Below are positions 22,976-30,987 of a stretch of 64,000 nucleotides of DNA, in pieces. This DNA is from Allohoeflea poritis (GTDB lineage: Bacteria; Pseudomonadota; Alphaproteobacteria; Rhizobiales; Rhizobiaceae). The DNA lies in NCBI RefSeq assembly GCF_027889715.1, contig NZ_JAPJZH010000016.1, positions 47,552-111,551 of the forward strand. Direction: 5' to 3'. A program made the translations under genes and the position numbers. How positions within the stretch are numbered: position 1 is the stretch's first letter; every line of letters starts with the position of its first letter. Under the pieces are notes generated by a model. That model had not been told where the DNA came from and did not search any database. It saw nothing but the letters and a program-made list of their open reading frames with translations.

Positions 22976-23935
22976 ATGAAGACCGATCCCGCCATCGCCG
23001 TCATCGGCTGCGGCTACTGGGGCAAGAACCACGTGCGAACGCTGAGCGAACTCGGCGCGCTGGCCGCCGTCGCCGACGCGGATGCCGCCCGTGCCGAGGC
23101 GCTTGCCGGGCAGTTCGGCGTTCCGGCGCGCGATATCGAACGGATCCTGGAAGACAGGGATATCGATGCGGTCGTGCTCGCCCTGCCCCCGCAATTCCAT
23201 GCGCAATTGGCGCTGCAGGCGATTGCCGCCGGCAAGCATGTGCTGGTCGAAAAGCCCATCGCGCTCAATGTCGACGATGCGCAGAAGGTTGTCGATGCCG
23301 GCATCGCCACCGGCGTGACGGTCATGACCGGCCACGTGCTGCGCTTCCACCCGGCCTTCGAGGCACTTGCCGACATGGTCGCCGAGGGCGCGCTGGGCAC
23401 CCTTCAGTATATCCATTCCCACCGGGTCGGCCTCGGCAAGTTTCACGCGCAGAACGATGCGCTTTGGGATATCGCCCCGCACGACCTGTCGCTCATCATT
23501 GCGCTCACCGGCGAGGAACCCAGCGACATCCGCGGCGAGGGTTCGGCCGTGCTCAATCATCTGAGCGATTTTGCCCATCTGCATCTCGCCTTTCCGGGCG
23601 GCATCCGCAGCCATGTCTTCGCCGCGCGCCTCAACCCTTATCGTGAACGCAGGCTCACCGTCATCGGCGACAAGGCCATGGCGGTTTTCGACGATGTCGC
23701 GCCCTGGGCCGAAAAGCTCGCGGTCTATGATCACAAAGTATGGAAAAGTGACGCAGGCCTCGAATTCGAGACCGCCGATCCGCGCTATGTCGCTGTTCCA
23801 GACGGCCTGCCGCTGACCCGGGAAATCCAACATTTCATTCACTGTATCCGCACCGGCGCGCCCGCCAGAACCCCCGCCGAGGAGGGGCTGGCGGTGATCC
23901 GCATCCTGTCGGCCGGCACCGTCGCCCACGACTGA
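22976..23935 (+). CDS. Gfo/Idh/MocA-family oxidoreductase
   Basis: This 319-aa NAD(P)-dependent dehydrogenase has the N-terminal Rossmann motif IAVIGCGYWGKNHVRTLSEL at about residues 7-26 and the family lysine motif HVLVEKPIAL near residue 95. The dimer-sheet domain contains VGLGKFHAQNDALWDIAPHDLSLIIALTG, where the WD..PHD pattern is typical of the sugar-nucleotide members. ATG 22976 is internal to a longer frame that begins inside the tRNA-Met gene. A DegT aminotransferase follows on the same strand; such pairs turn UDP-GlcNAc-type uronic acids into 3-amino sugars for surface glycans. The exact sugar is not shown. Confidence 0.85.
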   Translation: MKTDPAIAVIGCGYWGKNHVRTLSELGALAAVADADAARAEALAGQFGVPARDIERILEDRDIDAVVLALPPQFHAQLALQAIAAGKHVLVEKPIALNVDDAQKVVDAGIATGVTVMTGHVLRFHPAFEALADMVAEGALGTLQYIHSHRVGLGKFHAQNDALWDIAPHDLSLIIALTGEEPSDIRGEGSAVLNHLSDFAHLHLAFPGGIRSHVFAARLNPYRERRLTVIGDKAMAVFDDVAPWAEKLAVYDHKVWKSDAGLEFETADPRYVAVPDGLPLTREIQHFIHCIRTGAPARTPAEEGLAVIRILSAGTVAHD

Positions 23936-24085
23936 AACCGTCTTTCGGCCGGCGAAAATTGCCTAAAATGCCGATCACCTGCGGTTACAAACTGCATGTT
24001 TGTGTGAATGCGGCGGGGTAGAAATATGTGTAATGACAGCGTATTAGCTAGATTTGAAGGGATTTGGCGTTATTGTTGGCGGGGT

Positions 24086-24122
24086 TGCAGTTATCCGGCG
24101 TGTTGGGGCCCGGATAACTGCA
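24086..24122. repeat. 13-bp inverted repeat upstream of the DegT gene
   Basis: TGCAGTTATCCGG (24086-24098) is the exact reverse complement of CCGGATAACTGCA (24110-24122), with an 11-base loop. It starts about 110 bases before the DegT start and has no T-run, so it looks more like an operator or structured leader than a terminator. Confidence 0.75.
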
Positions 24123-24196
24123 GACATTCCGTCGATCGCTGATTGACATTTCCACGGGCGGCCATCAGTGTTTTCCGCAGGGGGACAGACCAAAGC

Positions 24197-25336
24197 ATGC
24201 AATTCATCGATCTTGCCGCGCAAAGGGCGCGCATTGGCGCACGCATCGAACAGGCCGTCTCGAAGGTCCTGACAGAAGGCCGTTACATTCTCGGCCCCGA
24301 GGTCTCGGAATTCGAGGCAAGGATCGCCGATTATCTGGGCGTCCGGCATGCCATCGGCTGCGCCAACGGAACCGACGCCCTGCTCGTCCCGCTGATGGCC
24401 TGGAAGATCGGCCCCGGCGATGCGGTATTCGTTCCGTCCTTCACATTCGCGGCCACGGCCGAGGTGGTGGCGCTCACCGGCGCGACGCCCGTTTTCGTCG
24501 AAATCGCCCATCAGACATACAATATAGACCCGGCGCGTCTGGAAGAGGCCATCATGGCCGTCAAGGCTGAAGGCAAGCTCAAGGCGAAGGCCGTCATTCC
24601 GGTCGACCTGTTCGGCACGCCCGCGGACTATCCCTCCATCACGGCGATCTGCGAGAAGCACGGTCTCTATGTGCTCTCGGATGCGGCCCAGAGCATTGGC
24701 GGCGCGACCCCGGAAGGCCGCTGCGGCTCGTTCGGTCATGTTTCCGCGACCAGCTTCTATCCGGCCAAGCCGCTCGGCTGCTATGGCGACGGCGGCGCCA
24801 TGTTCACCAATGACGACACAATGATGGAAAAGCTCCGCTCCTATGCCTTCCACGGCAAGGGCGAGAGCCAGTACGACAATATCCATGTCGGACTCAATTC
24901 GCGCCTCGACACGATCCAGGCCGCAATACTTCTGGAAAAGCTCGCCATCTTTGACGAGGAACTGGCATCGCGCCAGAAGGTCGCCGACTACTACCGCGAC
25001 AGCCTCAAGGACCATGTACGGGTTCCCCATACGCCGGACGGCCACGTCTCGGCCTGGGCGCAGTTCGCCATCGAAACGGTCGACCGCGACGCCCTCAAGG
25101 CCCATCTCGGAGAAAACGGCATCCCGTCGGTGATCTACTACGTAAAGCCGCTGCACCAGCAGCCGGCCTATGCGCATTATCCCAAGGGTCCGGGCGAGAT
25201 GACGGTCACCGAGCAGTTGCCGAATTCCATCCTTTGCCTGCCGATGCATCCCTATCTGCAGCGCGAAGACCAGGATCGCATTATCGAGACGATCATCGCT
25301 TTCGTCTCCGCGCGCCAATCGGTGGCCGCCGAGTAG
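24197..25336 (+). CDS. DegT/DnrJ/EryC1-family PLP aminotransferase
   Basis: This 379-aa sugar aminotransferase forms an aldimine with the lysine in SFYPAKPLGCYGDGGA (about residue 192). Other family marks are GCANGTDAL, the tripeptide-like PSFTFAATAEV, VDLFGTPADY, and SDAAQSIGG before the lysine. The end PLHQQPAY and QLPNSILCLPMHPYL is also typical. ATG 24197 follows a GGGGAC-like ribosome-binding site; a frame from 24143 is longer but less likely. It follows a Gfo/Idh/MocA dehydrogenase, giving a two-step oxidation-amination of a nucleotide sugar. No acyltransferase or glycosyltransferase is adjacent. Confidence 0.9.
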   Translation: MQFIDLAAQRARIGARIEQAVSKVLTEGRYILGPEVSEFEARIADYLGVRHAIGCANGTDALLVPLMAWKIGPGDAVFVPSFTFAATAEVVALTGATPVFVEIAHQTYNIDPARLEEAIMAVKAEGKLKAKAVIPVDLFGTPADYPSITAICEKHGLYVLSDAAQSIGGATPEGRCGSFGHVSATSFYPAKPLGCYGDGGAMFTNDDTMMEKLRSYAFHGKGESQYDNIHVGLNSRLDTIQAAILLEKLAIFDEELASRQKVADYYRDSLKDHVRVPHTPDGHVSAWAQFAIETVDRDALKAHLGENGIPSVIYYVKPLHQQPAYAHYPKGPGEMTVTEQLPNSILCLPMHPYLQREDQDRIIETIIAFVSARQSVAAE

Positions 25337-25360
25337 CGCGGTCCCAACGTCAATTGTCCG

Positions 25361-25387
25361 AAGGCCGGCCATTGCGCCGGCCTTTTG
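25361..25387. terminator. Bidirectional rho-independent terminator
   Basis: AAGGCCGGC (25361-25369) pairs perfectly with GCCGGCCTT (25376-25384) over a six-base loop, followed by a T-rich tail. It lies between the convergent DegT gene and mnmA and can serve both. Confidence 0.85.
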
Positions 25388-25398
25388 TTTTGAGGGCG

Positions 25399-26613
25399 TT
25401 ACGCCGAATGAGCAGCTGCCGCCGGCGTATCCTTGGAAAGCAGCGTCTGCAGCTGACGCTCCGCCGCGTCGGTCCGCTCCGTCCGCTCGATGAAGCCCCC
25501 GCCGAAGACGCGTGCATCATCGCCATCGCTCGAATAGAGCACGCAGGCCTGTCCCGGCGCGATGCCCGCCTCGCCGTCCGCCAGCTCGACCATCAGCGTT
25601 CCGTTCCGGAACCAGGCGGTCGCCGGGCGCGGCGGGCGTGTCGAACGCACCTTTGCGAAACAGGCGAATCCCTCAGACGGCAGAGCGTCGACCGGGCCGT
25701 CGCCGAGCCAGTTGATCTCGCGCAGGAACAGCCGGTGTGTCTCCAGCGCCGAGCGCGGGCCGACAACGACACGCGCCGTTGCCGCATCGAGATGCACGAC
25801 GTAAAGCGGCTCGCCCACGGCCACGCCGATACCCCGCCGCTGGCCGATCGTGTAGTGCATGATGCCGTCATGCCGGCCAAGCACGCGCCCGTCGATATGC
25901 ACGATCGCGCCCGCCCGGGCAGCCTCGGGCCGCAACTTGGTGATTACATCGCTATATTTGCCCTGCGGCACGAAGCAGATGTCCTGGCTTTCGGCCTTGT
26001 CGGCCACGTTCAGCCCCATGCTCGCGGCCAGATCCCGCGTTTCTGCCTTCGACATGTTGCCGAGCGGGAAACGCAGATAGTCGATCTGTTCCTGGGTCGT
26101 GGCGAACAGGAAATAGCTCTGGTCCTTGTCGCAGTCGATCGGCCGGTAGAGCGCCCGGTGCGCCCCATTGGCGCGCGAGCGTATATAGTGGCCTGTCGCC
26201 AGCGCATCGGCGCCAAGCTCGCGCGCGGTCTTCAGAAGGTCAGCGAATTTGACGGTCTGATTGCAGGCAACGCAAGGGATCGGCGTCTCGCCTGCCACAT
26301 AGCTTTCCGCGAAGGGATTGATGACCGCTTCGCGAAACCGCTGCTCATAATCGAGCACATAATGGGGGATTCCGAGCGTCTCGGAGACGCGCCGCGCGTC
26401 GTCGATATCCTGTCCCGCGCAACACGATCCTGCCCGGTGCACCGCCGCGCCATGATCGTAGAGCTGCAGCGTCACGCCGACGACGTCATAGCCCTCACGC
26501 TTCAGCAGGCCGGCGACAACGGAAGAATCAACGCCGCCCGACATGGCGACGACGACCCGCGTGTCTTCGGGCTTCTTGTCGATATCAAGTGTGTTCACGT
26601 TCTTGTTCCGCAT
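25399..26613 (-). CDS. mnmA: tRNA-specific 2-thiouridylase
   Basis: MnmA transfers sulfur to uridine-34 of tRNAs for Lys, Glu and Gln. This 404-aa protein has the ATP-pyrophosphatase P-loop [15 protein letters not shown] near residue 24, the catalytic cysteine in [11 protein letters not shown] and its partner in CVLYSSD near the C-terminus. It also has the [12 protein letters not shown] segment, the substrate-binding GHYIRS and DKDQSYFLF, and the late [12 protein letters not shown] 26613 is used. The gene is convergent with DegT and shares its terminator. A short upstream tail ([12 protein letters not shown]) precedes the usual start of homology. Confidence 0.95.
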   Translation of the reverse strand: MRNKNVNTLDIDKKPEDTRVVVAMSGGVDSSVVAGLLKREGYDVVGVTLQLYDHGAAVHRAGSCCAGQDIDDARRVSETLGIPHYVLDYEQRFREAVINPFAESYVAGETPIPCVACNQTVKFADLLKTARELGADALATGHYIRSRANGAHRALYRPIDCDKDQSYFLFATTQEQIDYLRFPLGNMSKAETRDLAASMGLNVADKAESQDICFVPQGKYSDVITKLRPEAARAGAIVHIDGRVLGRHDGIMHYTIGQRRGIGVAVGEPLYVVHLDAATARVVVGPRSALETHRLFLREINWLGDGPVDALPSEGFACFAKVRSTRPPRPATAWFRNGTLMVELADGEAGIAPGQACVLYSSDGDDARVFGGGFIERTERTDAAERQLQTLLSKDTPAAAAHSA

Positions 26614-26761
26614 TCAAAGGCGTTAAAGGCGCCAATCAAGCATTGGCACTGATATATGCAATTGCCCTGGCCGCGGCAAGTTCCGATGTACTTCGATATT
26701 GATTCGATCCATTGGCGGGAACGGCCCCAATTCACCGTTGCATAAAGTTGCGGCGGTTTGT

Positions 26762-26776
26762 TTAGACAATCTTTAA
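26762..26776. promoter_or_regulatory. CtrA-like box upstream of sciP
   Basis: TTAG-N7-TTAA (26762-26765, 26773-26776) matches the CtrA consensus TTAA-N7-TTAA at seven of eight positions. It lies about 55 bases before the sciP start, in the spot expected for direct CtrA control as in Caulobacter, where sciP is a CtrA target. Binding here is inferred. Confidence 0.5.
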
Positions 26777-26831
26777 ACCTCAATCTGTATGGTGTGGGGA
26801 GTTAGGTCTTTGAGTGTGTATAGAGAGTCCA

Positions 26832-27107
26832 ATGACCGAGATGGTACGACCCAGAATAAAGTACGTGATTGGCCCGGACGGCAGTCCGCTGACAATCGCC
26901 GACCTTCCGCCCAGCACCACGCGTCGCTGGGTCATCCGCCGCAAGGCGGAAGTGGTCGCGGCTGTCAGAGGCGGACTGCTCAGCCTCGAAGAGGCTTGTG
27001 AGCGCTATACGCTGACCGTCGAGGAATTCCTCTCCTGGCAGGCTTCGATCGATGCGCATGGTCTTGCGGGCCTGCGCACCACACGCATTCAGCAATACCG
27101 GCACTGA
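26832..27107 (+). CDS. sciP: CtrA inhibitor SciP (DUF1153 helix-turn-helix protein)
   Basis: This 91-aa DUF1153 protein closely follows the SciP pattern: KYVIGPDGSPLTIADLPP, STTRRWVIRRKAEVVAAVRGG, LLSLEEACERYTLTVEEFLSWQ and HGLAGLRTTRIQQYRH. In Caulobacter, SciP binds CtrA and blocks CtrA-driven transcription in G1 cells. I chose ATG 26832 (MTEMVRP); a GTG at 26814 adds six residues. A near-consensus CtrA box lies about 55 bases upstream. ctrA itself is less than 2 kb away. Confidence 0.9.
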   Translation: MTEMVRPRIKYVIGPDGSPLTIADLPPSTTRRWVIRRKAEVVAAVRGGLLSLEEACERYTLTVEEFLSWQASIDAHGLAGLRTTRIQQYRH

Positions 27108-27156
27108 TATTGCAAAGCCGGCCGCCTGCTGGCCGGCTACCCGACTTTCTCCAAAA

Positions 27157-27711
27157 TCAATCGCTTCTTTCGCCCACCGGTGCACTGGCGCTGCGCGCCT
27201 GCAGCATCCAGTGCGTCACTGTCACGGCCAGGGCCGAAGCGGCATAGAACCACAGGCCGGGCTGCGTGAACGCATCGGCGACGCCGCCGGTCTTTGCCGC
27301 GACGATGACCAGCGCCACGAGCAAAACATCCATCATCGACCATTTTGACAGCAGCGGTATAAAGCCGCTGAGCAGTCCGGGCCGCCGCGCTTCGCCGTTT
27401 CCGCGAACCGCCGCCTCGTAGAAAACGACGAGTATCTTGGCAACAGGAAAAACCGCCGAGAAGAGCGCGACAAGCAGCGCCAGCAGAAAGCTGCCGTCAC
27501 GCCACAGTGTAACGACAATCCCGAACAGCGAAGGGGTTTCTTCGAAGAAATAGAGTTTTTCGAAGCGCACCAAGGGCAGCGTCAGGCCCAGCGCCAGGAA
27601 GAACGGTCCGGCAAAAAGCAGGGGAGGCAGCAATAATGGATAGGGCAAGGACCAACCTCGGCCGCATTGGCTGTTTGATCGCAATATGGGCGAATCATTG
27701 TGCGCGCGCAA
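27157..27711 (-). CDS. Paraquat-inducible protein A (PqiA)-domain membrane protein
   Basis: This 184-aa protein has four hydrophobic segments in the PqiA-domain order: LLLPPLLFAGPFFLALGLTLPLV, DGSFLLALLVALFSAVFPVAKILVVFYE, SKWSMMDVLLVALVIVAAKTG and a final membrane anchor. PqiA-type proteins are inner-membrane parts of MCE-linked lipid transport. The usual N-terminal cysteine pair is not evident. The first codon at 27711 is a TTG, so the start could be further in. It is convergent with sciP. Its role in this locus is unclear. Confidence 0.75.
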   Translation of the reverse strand: MRAHNDSPILRSNSQCGRGWSLPYPLLLPPLLFAGPFFLALGLTLPLVRFEKLYFFEETPSLFGIVVTLWRDGSFLLALLVALFSAVFPVAKILVVFYEAAVRGNGEARRPGLLSGFIPLLSKWSMMDVLLVALVIVAAKTGGVADAFTQPGLWFYAASALAVTVTHWMLQARSASAPVGERSD

Positions 27712-27819
27712 CCGAGTGCATCACACGGCCGCTTCGAAACGCGACCGGACGAGCGAAACACACCCGGGCCGTCTCAAGCCTTCGGATGCGTTCGAAATCC
27801 CGCAAGGGCGTGGACCGGA

Positions 27820-28176
27820 TCAGCCCACTTTCGTGCTGCGTGTATTGGCGTCGCGGCTTTCAAGGGCCGCGGCCTTTTCAAGCTCGGCTTCCGCCTCTTC
27901 GACCGCCAGTTCGGCCGCATCCTGCTGCACCCGCAACTCGCGGATAGACCCCTGCAGATTGTCGGCGCGCTGGCGCGCCGCCTTGGCAAAGGTCGGATAG
28001 GCAAAATGAGTCGGATCCGAGATCCCCGCCTTTTTCTCCTCGGCGGCGATCTGATACTCAAGTTCGGCGGCCATGCGCTCGAATTCGGACATCATCAACT
28101 GAATCTGATTCAGTTGTCGACGTTTGTCGTTGACCTGAAACTCCTTCAGGCGAACAAGGCTCTCACTAGACTTCAT
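27820..28176 (-). CDS. FliJ-like flagellar export chaperone
   Basis: This 118-aa protein is almost entirely alpha-helical and coiled-coil, as in FliJ, which connects the flagellar ATPase FliI with the export gate. Pattern points are MKSSESLVRLKEFQVNDKRRQLNQIQLMMSEFERMAAELEYQIAAEE and a C-terminal EEAEAELEKAAAL stretch. I chose ATG 28176 with a GGGAG ribosome-binding site; the frame to 28209 is longer but weaker. It is divergent from ctrA, a placement seen in other Hyphomicrobiales. FliI is not in this window, so this is a family-level call. Confidence 0.8.
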   Translation of the reverse strand: MKSSESLVRLKEFQVNDKRRQLNQIQLMMSEFERMAAELEYQIAAEEKKAGISDPTHFAYPTFAKAARQRADNLQGSIRELRVQQDAAELAVEEAEAELEKAAALESRDANTRSTKVG

Positions 28177-28285
28177 ACGCAATACTCCCGTGACGCGAGA
28201 TCCCGGCATAACTGTTTTTCATCCGCCCCTCCGGCACCCGATCTCTTGCCCAAAAGCCTGGGAATCGGCCTTATTGGCCAATTTG

Positions 28286-28344
28286 GTAACCTTTCGTTTA
28301 CGGACATCGTTAATCATAGGGCCAATCGCTTAAAACCGGGTAAA
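28286..28344. promoter_or_regulatory. Near-consensus CtrA boxes between fliJ and ctrA
   Basis: Two candidates: GTAA-N7-TTTA at 28286-28300 (reads TAAA-N7-TTAC on the minus strand) and TTAA-N7-TAAA at 28330-28344 (seven of eight positions). Both lie in the divergent gap and could allow ctrA autoregulation or control of fliJ. Neither is a perfect box. Confidence 0.4.
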
Positions 28345-28375
28345 TGAAAGACCGCTACAGGAACATTTCTTTCGT

Positions 28376-28551
28376 GAGTCTACCGAGTCGGTTATAAGCA
28401 TTTCTTAATGTGATTGATTAACTTTTGGTTTTTCAATTATCATTAAGATTCAATGGGTTGCGCAATGCAACTGACGTGACAATTAAGGGTTGCCTTACTG
28501 AATTAGAATTTGTTAACCATTTGATGGCAGGTTTTCGGCAGGCAACGACTC
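28376..28551. promoter_or_regulatory. Cluster of GANTC methylation sites upstream of ctrA
   Basis: GANTC sites lie at 28376-28380 (GAGTC), 28385-28389 (GAGTC), 28447-28451 (GATTC) and 28547-28551 (GACTC), four in 176 bases before the ctrA start. GANTC is the CcrM methylase target in alphaproteobacteria. In Caulobacter, methylation of such a site governs one ctrA promoter. Confidence 0.6.
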
Positions 28552-28607
28552 GATCCGCAGGGTGGCATAGGCCGTTGCGGCCTTCTGCGGCGGAAAAGGG
28601 GAAATTC

Positions 28608-29309
28608 ATGCGGGTATTATTGATCGAGGACGACAGCGCGACAGCGCAGAGCATCGAGCTGATGCTCAAGTCGGAGAGTTTCAATGTGTATACCACCGAC
28701 CTCGGTGAAGAAGGCGTCGATCTCGGCAAACTGTATGATTACGACATCATCCTGCTGGATCTGAACCTGCCCGACATGTCGGGTTACGAAGTTCTGCGGA
28801 CCCTGCGTCTTTCCAAAGTCAAGACACCGATCCTGATCCTGTCCGGCATGGCCGGGATAGAGGACAAGGTCAGAGGCCTCGGTTTCGGTGCCGATGACTA
28901 TATGACAAAACCCTTCCACAAGGACGAGCTGATCGCCCGCATTCATGCGATTGTCCGCCGTTCGAAGGGCCACGCCCAATCGGTCATCACCACCGGCGAC
29001 CTGCTGGTCAATCTCGATGCAAAGACCGTTGAAGTCAGCGGCCAGCGCGTTCATTTGACCGGCAAGGAATACCAGATGCTGGAACTGCTTTCCCTGCGCA
29101 AGGGTACGACCCTGACCAAGGAAATGTTCCTCAACCATCTCTATGGCGGCATGGATGAGCCGGAACTGAAGATTATCGACGTGTTCATCTGCAAATTGCG
29201 CAAGAAACTGGCCACTGCGGCCGGCGGCCGGAACTATATCGAGACGGTCTGGGGCCGCGGTTATGTGTTGCGCGAGCCTGAGGACAGCGAGATTCTCGAA
29301 AGCGCCTGA
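28608..29309 (+). CDS. ctrA: Cell-cycle response regulator CtrA
   Basis: CtrA is the master cell-cycle transcription factor of alphaproteobacteria. This 233-aa OmpR-type regulator has a receiver domain with the acidic pair in LLIEDDSA, phosphoacceptor D in [13 protein letters not shown] (about residue 51) and K in [12 protein letters not shown]. It also has a DNA-binding winged helix with [56 protein letters not shown] 28608 has an AAAAGGGG ribosome-binding site; the longer frame from 28425 is less likely. Upstream GANTC sites and CtrA-like boxes suggest methylation and autoregulation. Confidence 0.97.
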   Translation: MRVLLIEDDSATAQSIELMLKSESFNVYTTDLGEEGVDLGKLYDYDIILLDLNLPDMSGYEVLRTLRLSKVKTPILILSGMAGIEDKVRGLGFGADDYMTKPFHKDELIARIHAIVRRSKGHAQSVITTGDLLVNLDAKTVEVSGQRVHLTGKEYQMLELLSLRKGTTLTKEMFLNHLYGGMDEPELKIIDVFICKLRKKLATAAGGRNYIETVWGRGYVLREPEDSEILESA

Positions 29310-29344
29310 ACCGCCAACGGCACTCCACGTCACAGCATGACCTG

Positions 29345-29373
29345 ACCCGCCCGAAGCCCGGCTTCCGGCGGGT
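29345..29373 (+). terminator. Hairpin terminator after ctrA
   Basis: ACCCGCC (29345-29351) pairs with GGCGGGT (29367-29373), with GAAGCC and GGCTTC extending the stem inside, and a TTTTCC tail follows. It ends the ctrA transcript. Confidence 0.75.
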
Positions 29374-29405
29374 TTTCCTTGCCATTGCGATATTAATCCG
29401 ACCGG

Positions 29406-29420
29406 TAAACGGCCCGTTAA
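29406..29420. promoter_or_regulatory. CtrA-like box in the ctrA/receiver convergent gap
   Basis: TAAA-N7-TTAA at 29406-29409 and 29417-29420 matches seven of eight box positions. The surrounding bases (GGTAAAC before, GTTAACGTC after) also match the box before eipA at 30909. It sits between two convergent genes, so it has no clear gene target; see findings. Confidence 0.4.
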
Positions 29421-29636
29421 CGTCGATGGCGTGTGACGCTGACACTGATCCGGCGAGGCCTCATGGGCTGTGCTGAGCTTGTTGTCGGAAAAACAGATCC
29501 GCCGATATGGCGAATCAACTGATTCAAAAATGAGGGAAGACAATTGGGCAGGCGCTTCAAGGCCTCGCGGAACCGCGGGCCAGGGCTGGCCCGCCTCACC
29601 GCCATTCGTTCGGCGTCAAACGGATGATGCCGCCAC

Positions 29637-30002
29637 TCAGGCGGCAGTCTTGGACTGGTCCGAAAAGACCTTCGTCAGGATTTCCCGATCAAAAGGCTTG
29701 AGCAGGAAATCATCGGCGCCGGCGCGTTTGCCCTGCATCATGTGCTTGAACTTGCCCTCGATCAGGCAGTAGTAGATCTTCACCTTGTCGCCACCGGGAA
29801 GTTCCCGGACCTCGCCGATGAGGTCGGTGGCGCCCGGCAGACAGGCGTCCACGATCATGACCGCCGGTACGCGGCCCTTGCAGATCGAAAGGGCTGTTTG
29901 CGCGTCGTCCGCTTCCGAGACCAGAAAACCAAGGTCGGAAAGGATGCGCTTCGCCACCTTGCGAATGATTACCGATTTATCGACCAGTATCAGCCGTTGC
30001 AT
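29637..30002 (-). CDS. Single-domain response regulator (receiver)
   Basis: This receiver-only protein of 121 aa has acid-pocket D in LILVDKSVIIRK, phosphoacceptor D in VMIVDACLPG (about residue 53) and the conserved K in DFLLKPFD. It has no output domain. I chose ATG 30002 (MQRLILVDK), eight bases from a GGGGAG ribosome-binding site; ATG 30008 is too close. It lies between ctrA and chpT and may join the same phosphorelay. It is not clearly DivK or CpdR. A perfect CtrA box lies 140 bases upstream. Confidence 0.85.
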   Translation of the reverse strand: MQRLILVDKSVIIRKVAKRILSDLGFLVSEADDAQTALSICKGRVPAVMIVDACLPGATDLIGEVRELPGGDKVKIYYCLIEGKFKHMMQGKRAGADDFLLKPFDREILTKVFSDQSKTAA

Positions 30003-30141
30003 CGTCATATCTCCCCAAAACAGAGACCCTCGGGCGCACGCCGCTTTCAGCCGGCTGGCGCCCACAAAGGCAGACAAATTGCCGCCCCGCCATGGGTATG
30101 ACTCTAATTGTCAGAGAGTAAGAATTGGTTACCAGAAAGGA

Positions 30142-30156
30142 TTAATTTCCGCTTAA
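30142..30156 (-). promoter_or_regulatory. Perfect CtrA box upstream of the receiver gene
   Basis: TTAA (30142-30145), seven bases, TTAA (30153-30156), then C on the plus strand: an exact TTAA-N7-TTAAC. It lies in the short gap between the chpT stop and the receiver start, so the receiver gene is the likely target. A TTGG/TTAC half-site precedes it. Confidence 0.65.
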
Positions 30157-30177
30157 CGCACGCCCCGCGCCGACCGC

Positions 30178-30813
30178 TCATGCGGCAGCGAATACGACCT
30201 CATCAGCGCCGGCGGTGGTGTTGATGGTCATACCGGCTGCCTCGGCCAGAAGCACTGTGTAGTAAGGCTGGATCGAGTGGGCATCGATGGGTTCGCTGCT
30301 TTCGCCGCTGTGAATTTCCAGGAATTTCGGCGGCACGCGAACCATCTTGCCGGTCGCCTTGAGCGTAAACTTCGGCGCGGTTTCCAGATCTTCCAGGATA
30401 ATGGAAATCGCGCCGCCCCGCGGGATCGAGCCATAGGCGACCAGGAACAGGTTCAGAAGGAGTTTCACCTTGTTCTTGGCGATAATGGCCCTGCTGCCCT
30501 GCCAGTCTATTTCGGTCTTGTTGTCGGCGCTGGCAAAGTCCATGACCGCTTTTTCGGCCTCGCCGGTGTCGATCGAAGCCCCGACCGAGCCGGAGGCGCC
30601 GAACGCCAGACGCGCGAATTTCAGCCGTACGGACGCATTGTGGGCACTGGTGCGAATCAGATCCATGGCGTCATCGTCGGCCCCGCCTTCATCAAGCAGT
30701 TCGAGACCGTTGTTGATGGCGCCGACCGGAGAAATAATGTCATGACACACGCGGCTGCAGAGCAAAGCCGCCAGGTCGGGTCCCGATAGCGTCAAATTGG
30801 GATTTGATGACAT
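30178..30813 (-). CDS. chpT: Histidine phosphotransferase ChpT
   Basis: ChpT passes phosphate from the CckA hybrid kinase to CtrA and CpdR. This 211-aa protein has the phosphoacceptor histidine in LLCSRVCHDIISPVGAINNGLELL (about residue 22), a DHp-like helical dimer and a degenerate ATPase-like C-terminal domain ending VVFAAA. ATG 30813 (MSSNPNLTL) has a GAAGGAG ribosome-binding site. Clustering with ctrA, sciP and eipA fits Hyphomicrobiales order. CckA is not in the window. Confidence 0.92.
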   Translation of the reverse strand: MSSNPNLTLSGPDLAALLCSRVCHDIISPVGAINNGLELLDEGGADDDAMDLIRTSAHNASVRLKFARLAFGASGSVGASIDTGEAEKAVMDFASADNKTEIDWQGSRAIIAKNKVKLLLNLFLVAYGSIPRGGAISIILEDLETAPKFTLKATGKMVRVPPKFLEIHSGESSEPIDAHSIQPYYTVLLAEAAGMTINTTAGADEVVFAAA

Positions 30814-30908
30814 TGTTTGCTCCTTCTTTGGCCCGCCGGCCACATGCCAGAAATCGGTTGTTTGTGGCACTCTATATGCACGAAACGCCACAAAGACACC
30901 ACAGTTGG

Positions 30909-30923
30909 TAAACCGACTGTTAA
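30909..30923 (+). promoter_or_regulatory. CtrA-like box upstream of eipA
   Basis: TAAA-N7-TTAA (30909-30912, 30920-30923) with a following C matches seven of eight positions. It lies about 65 bases before the eipA start. In Brucella, the eipA promoter is a reported CtrA target, which supports it; binding here is inferred. Confidence 0.5.
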
Positions 30924-30987
30924 CGTCCTCACGCGATGATACGCACGCATTATGAGCGCCGGGTTAATTCCGGGATGGAGATATAGG

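Noticed and set aside
24044..25372. Minus-strand 442-aa frame opposite the DegT gene
   Set aside because: Antisense shadow in GC-rich DNA; DegT has all active-site motifs in the other direction.
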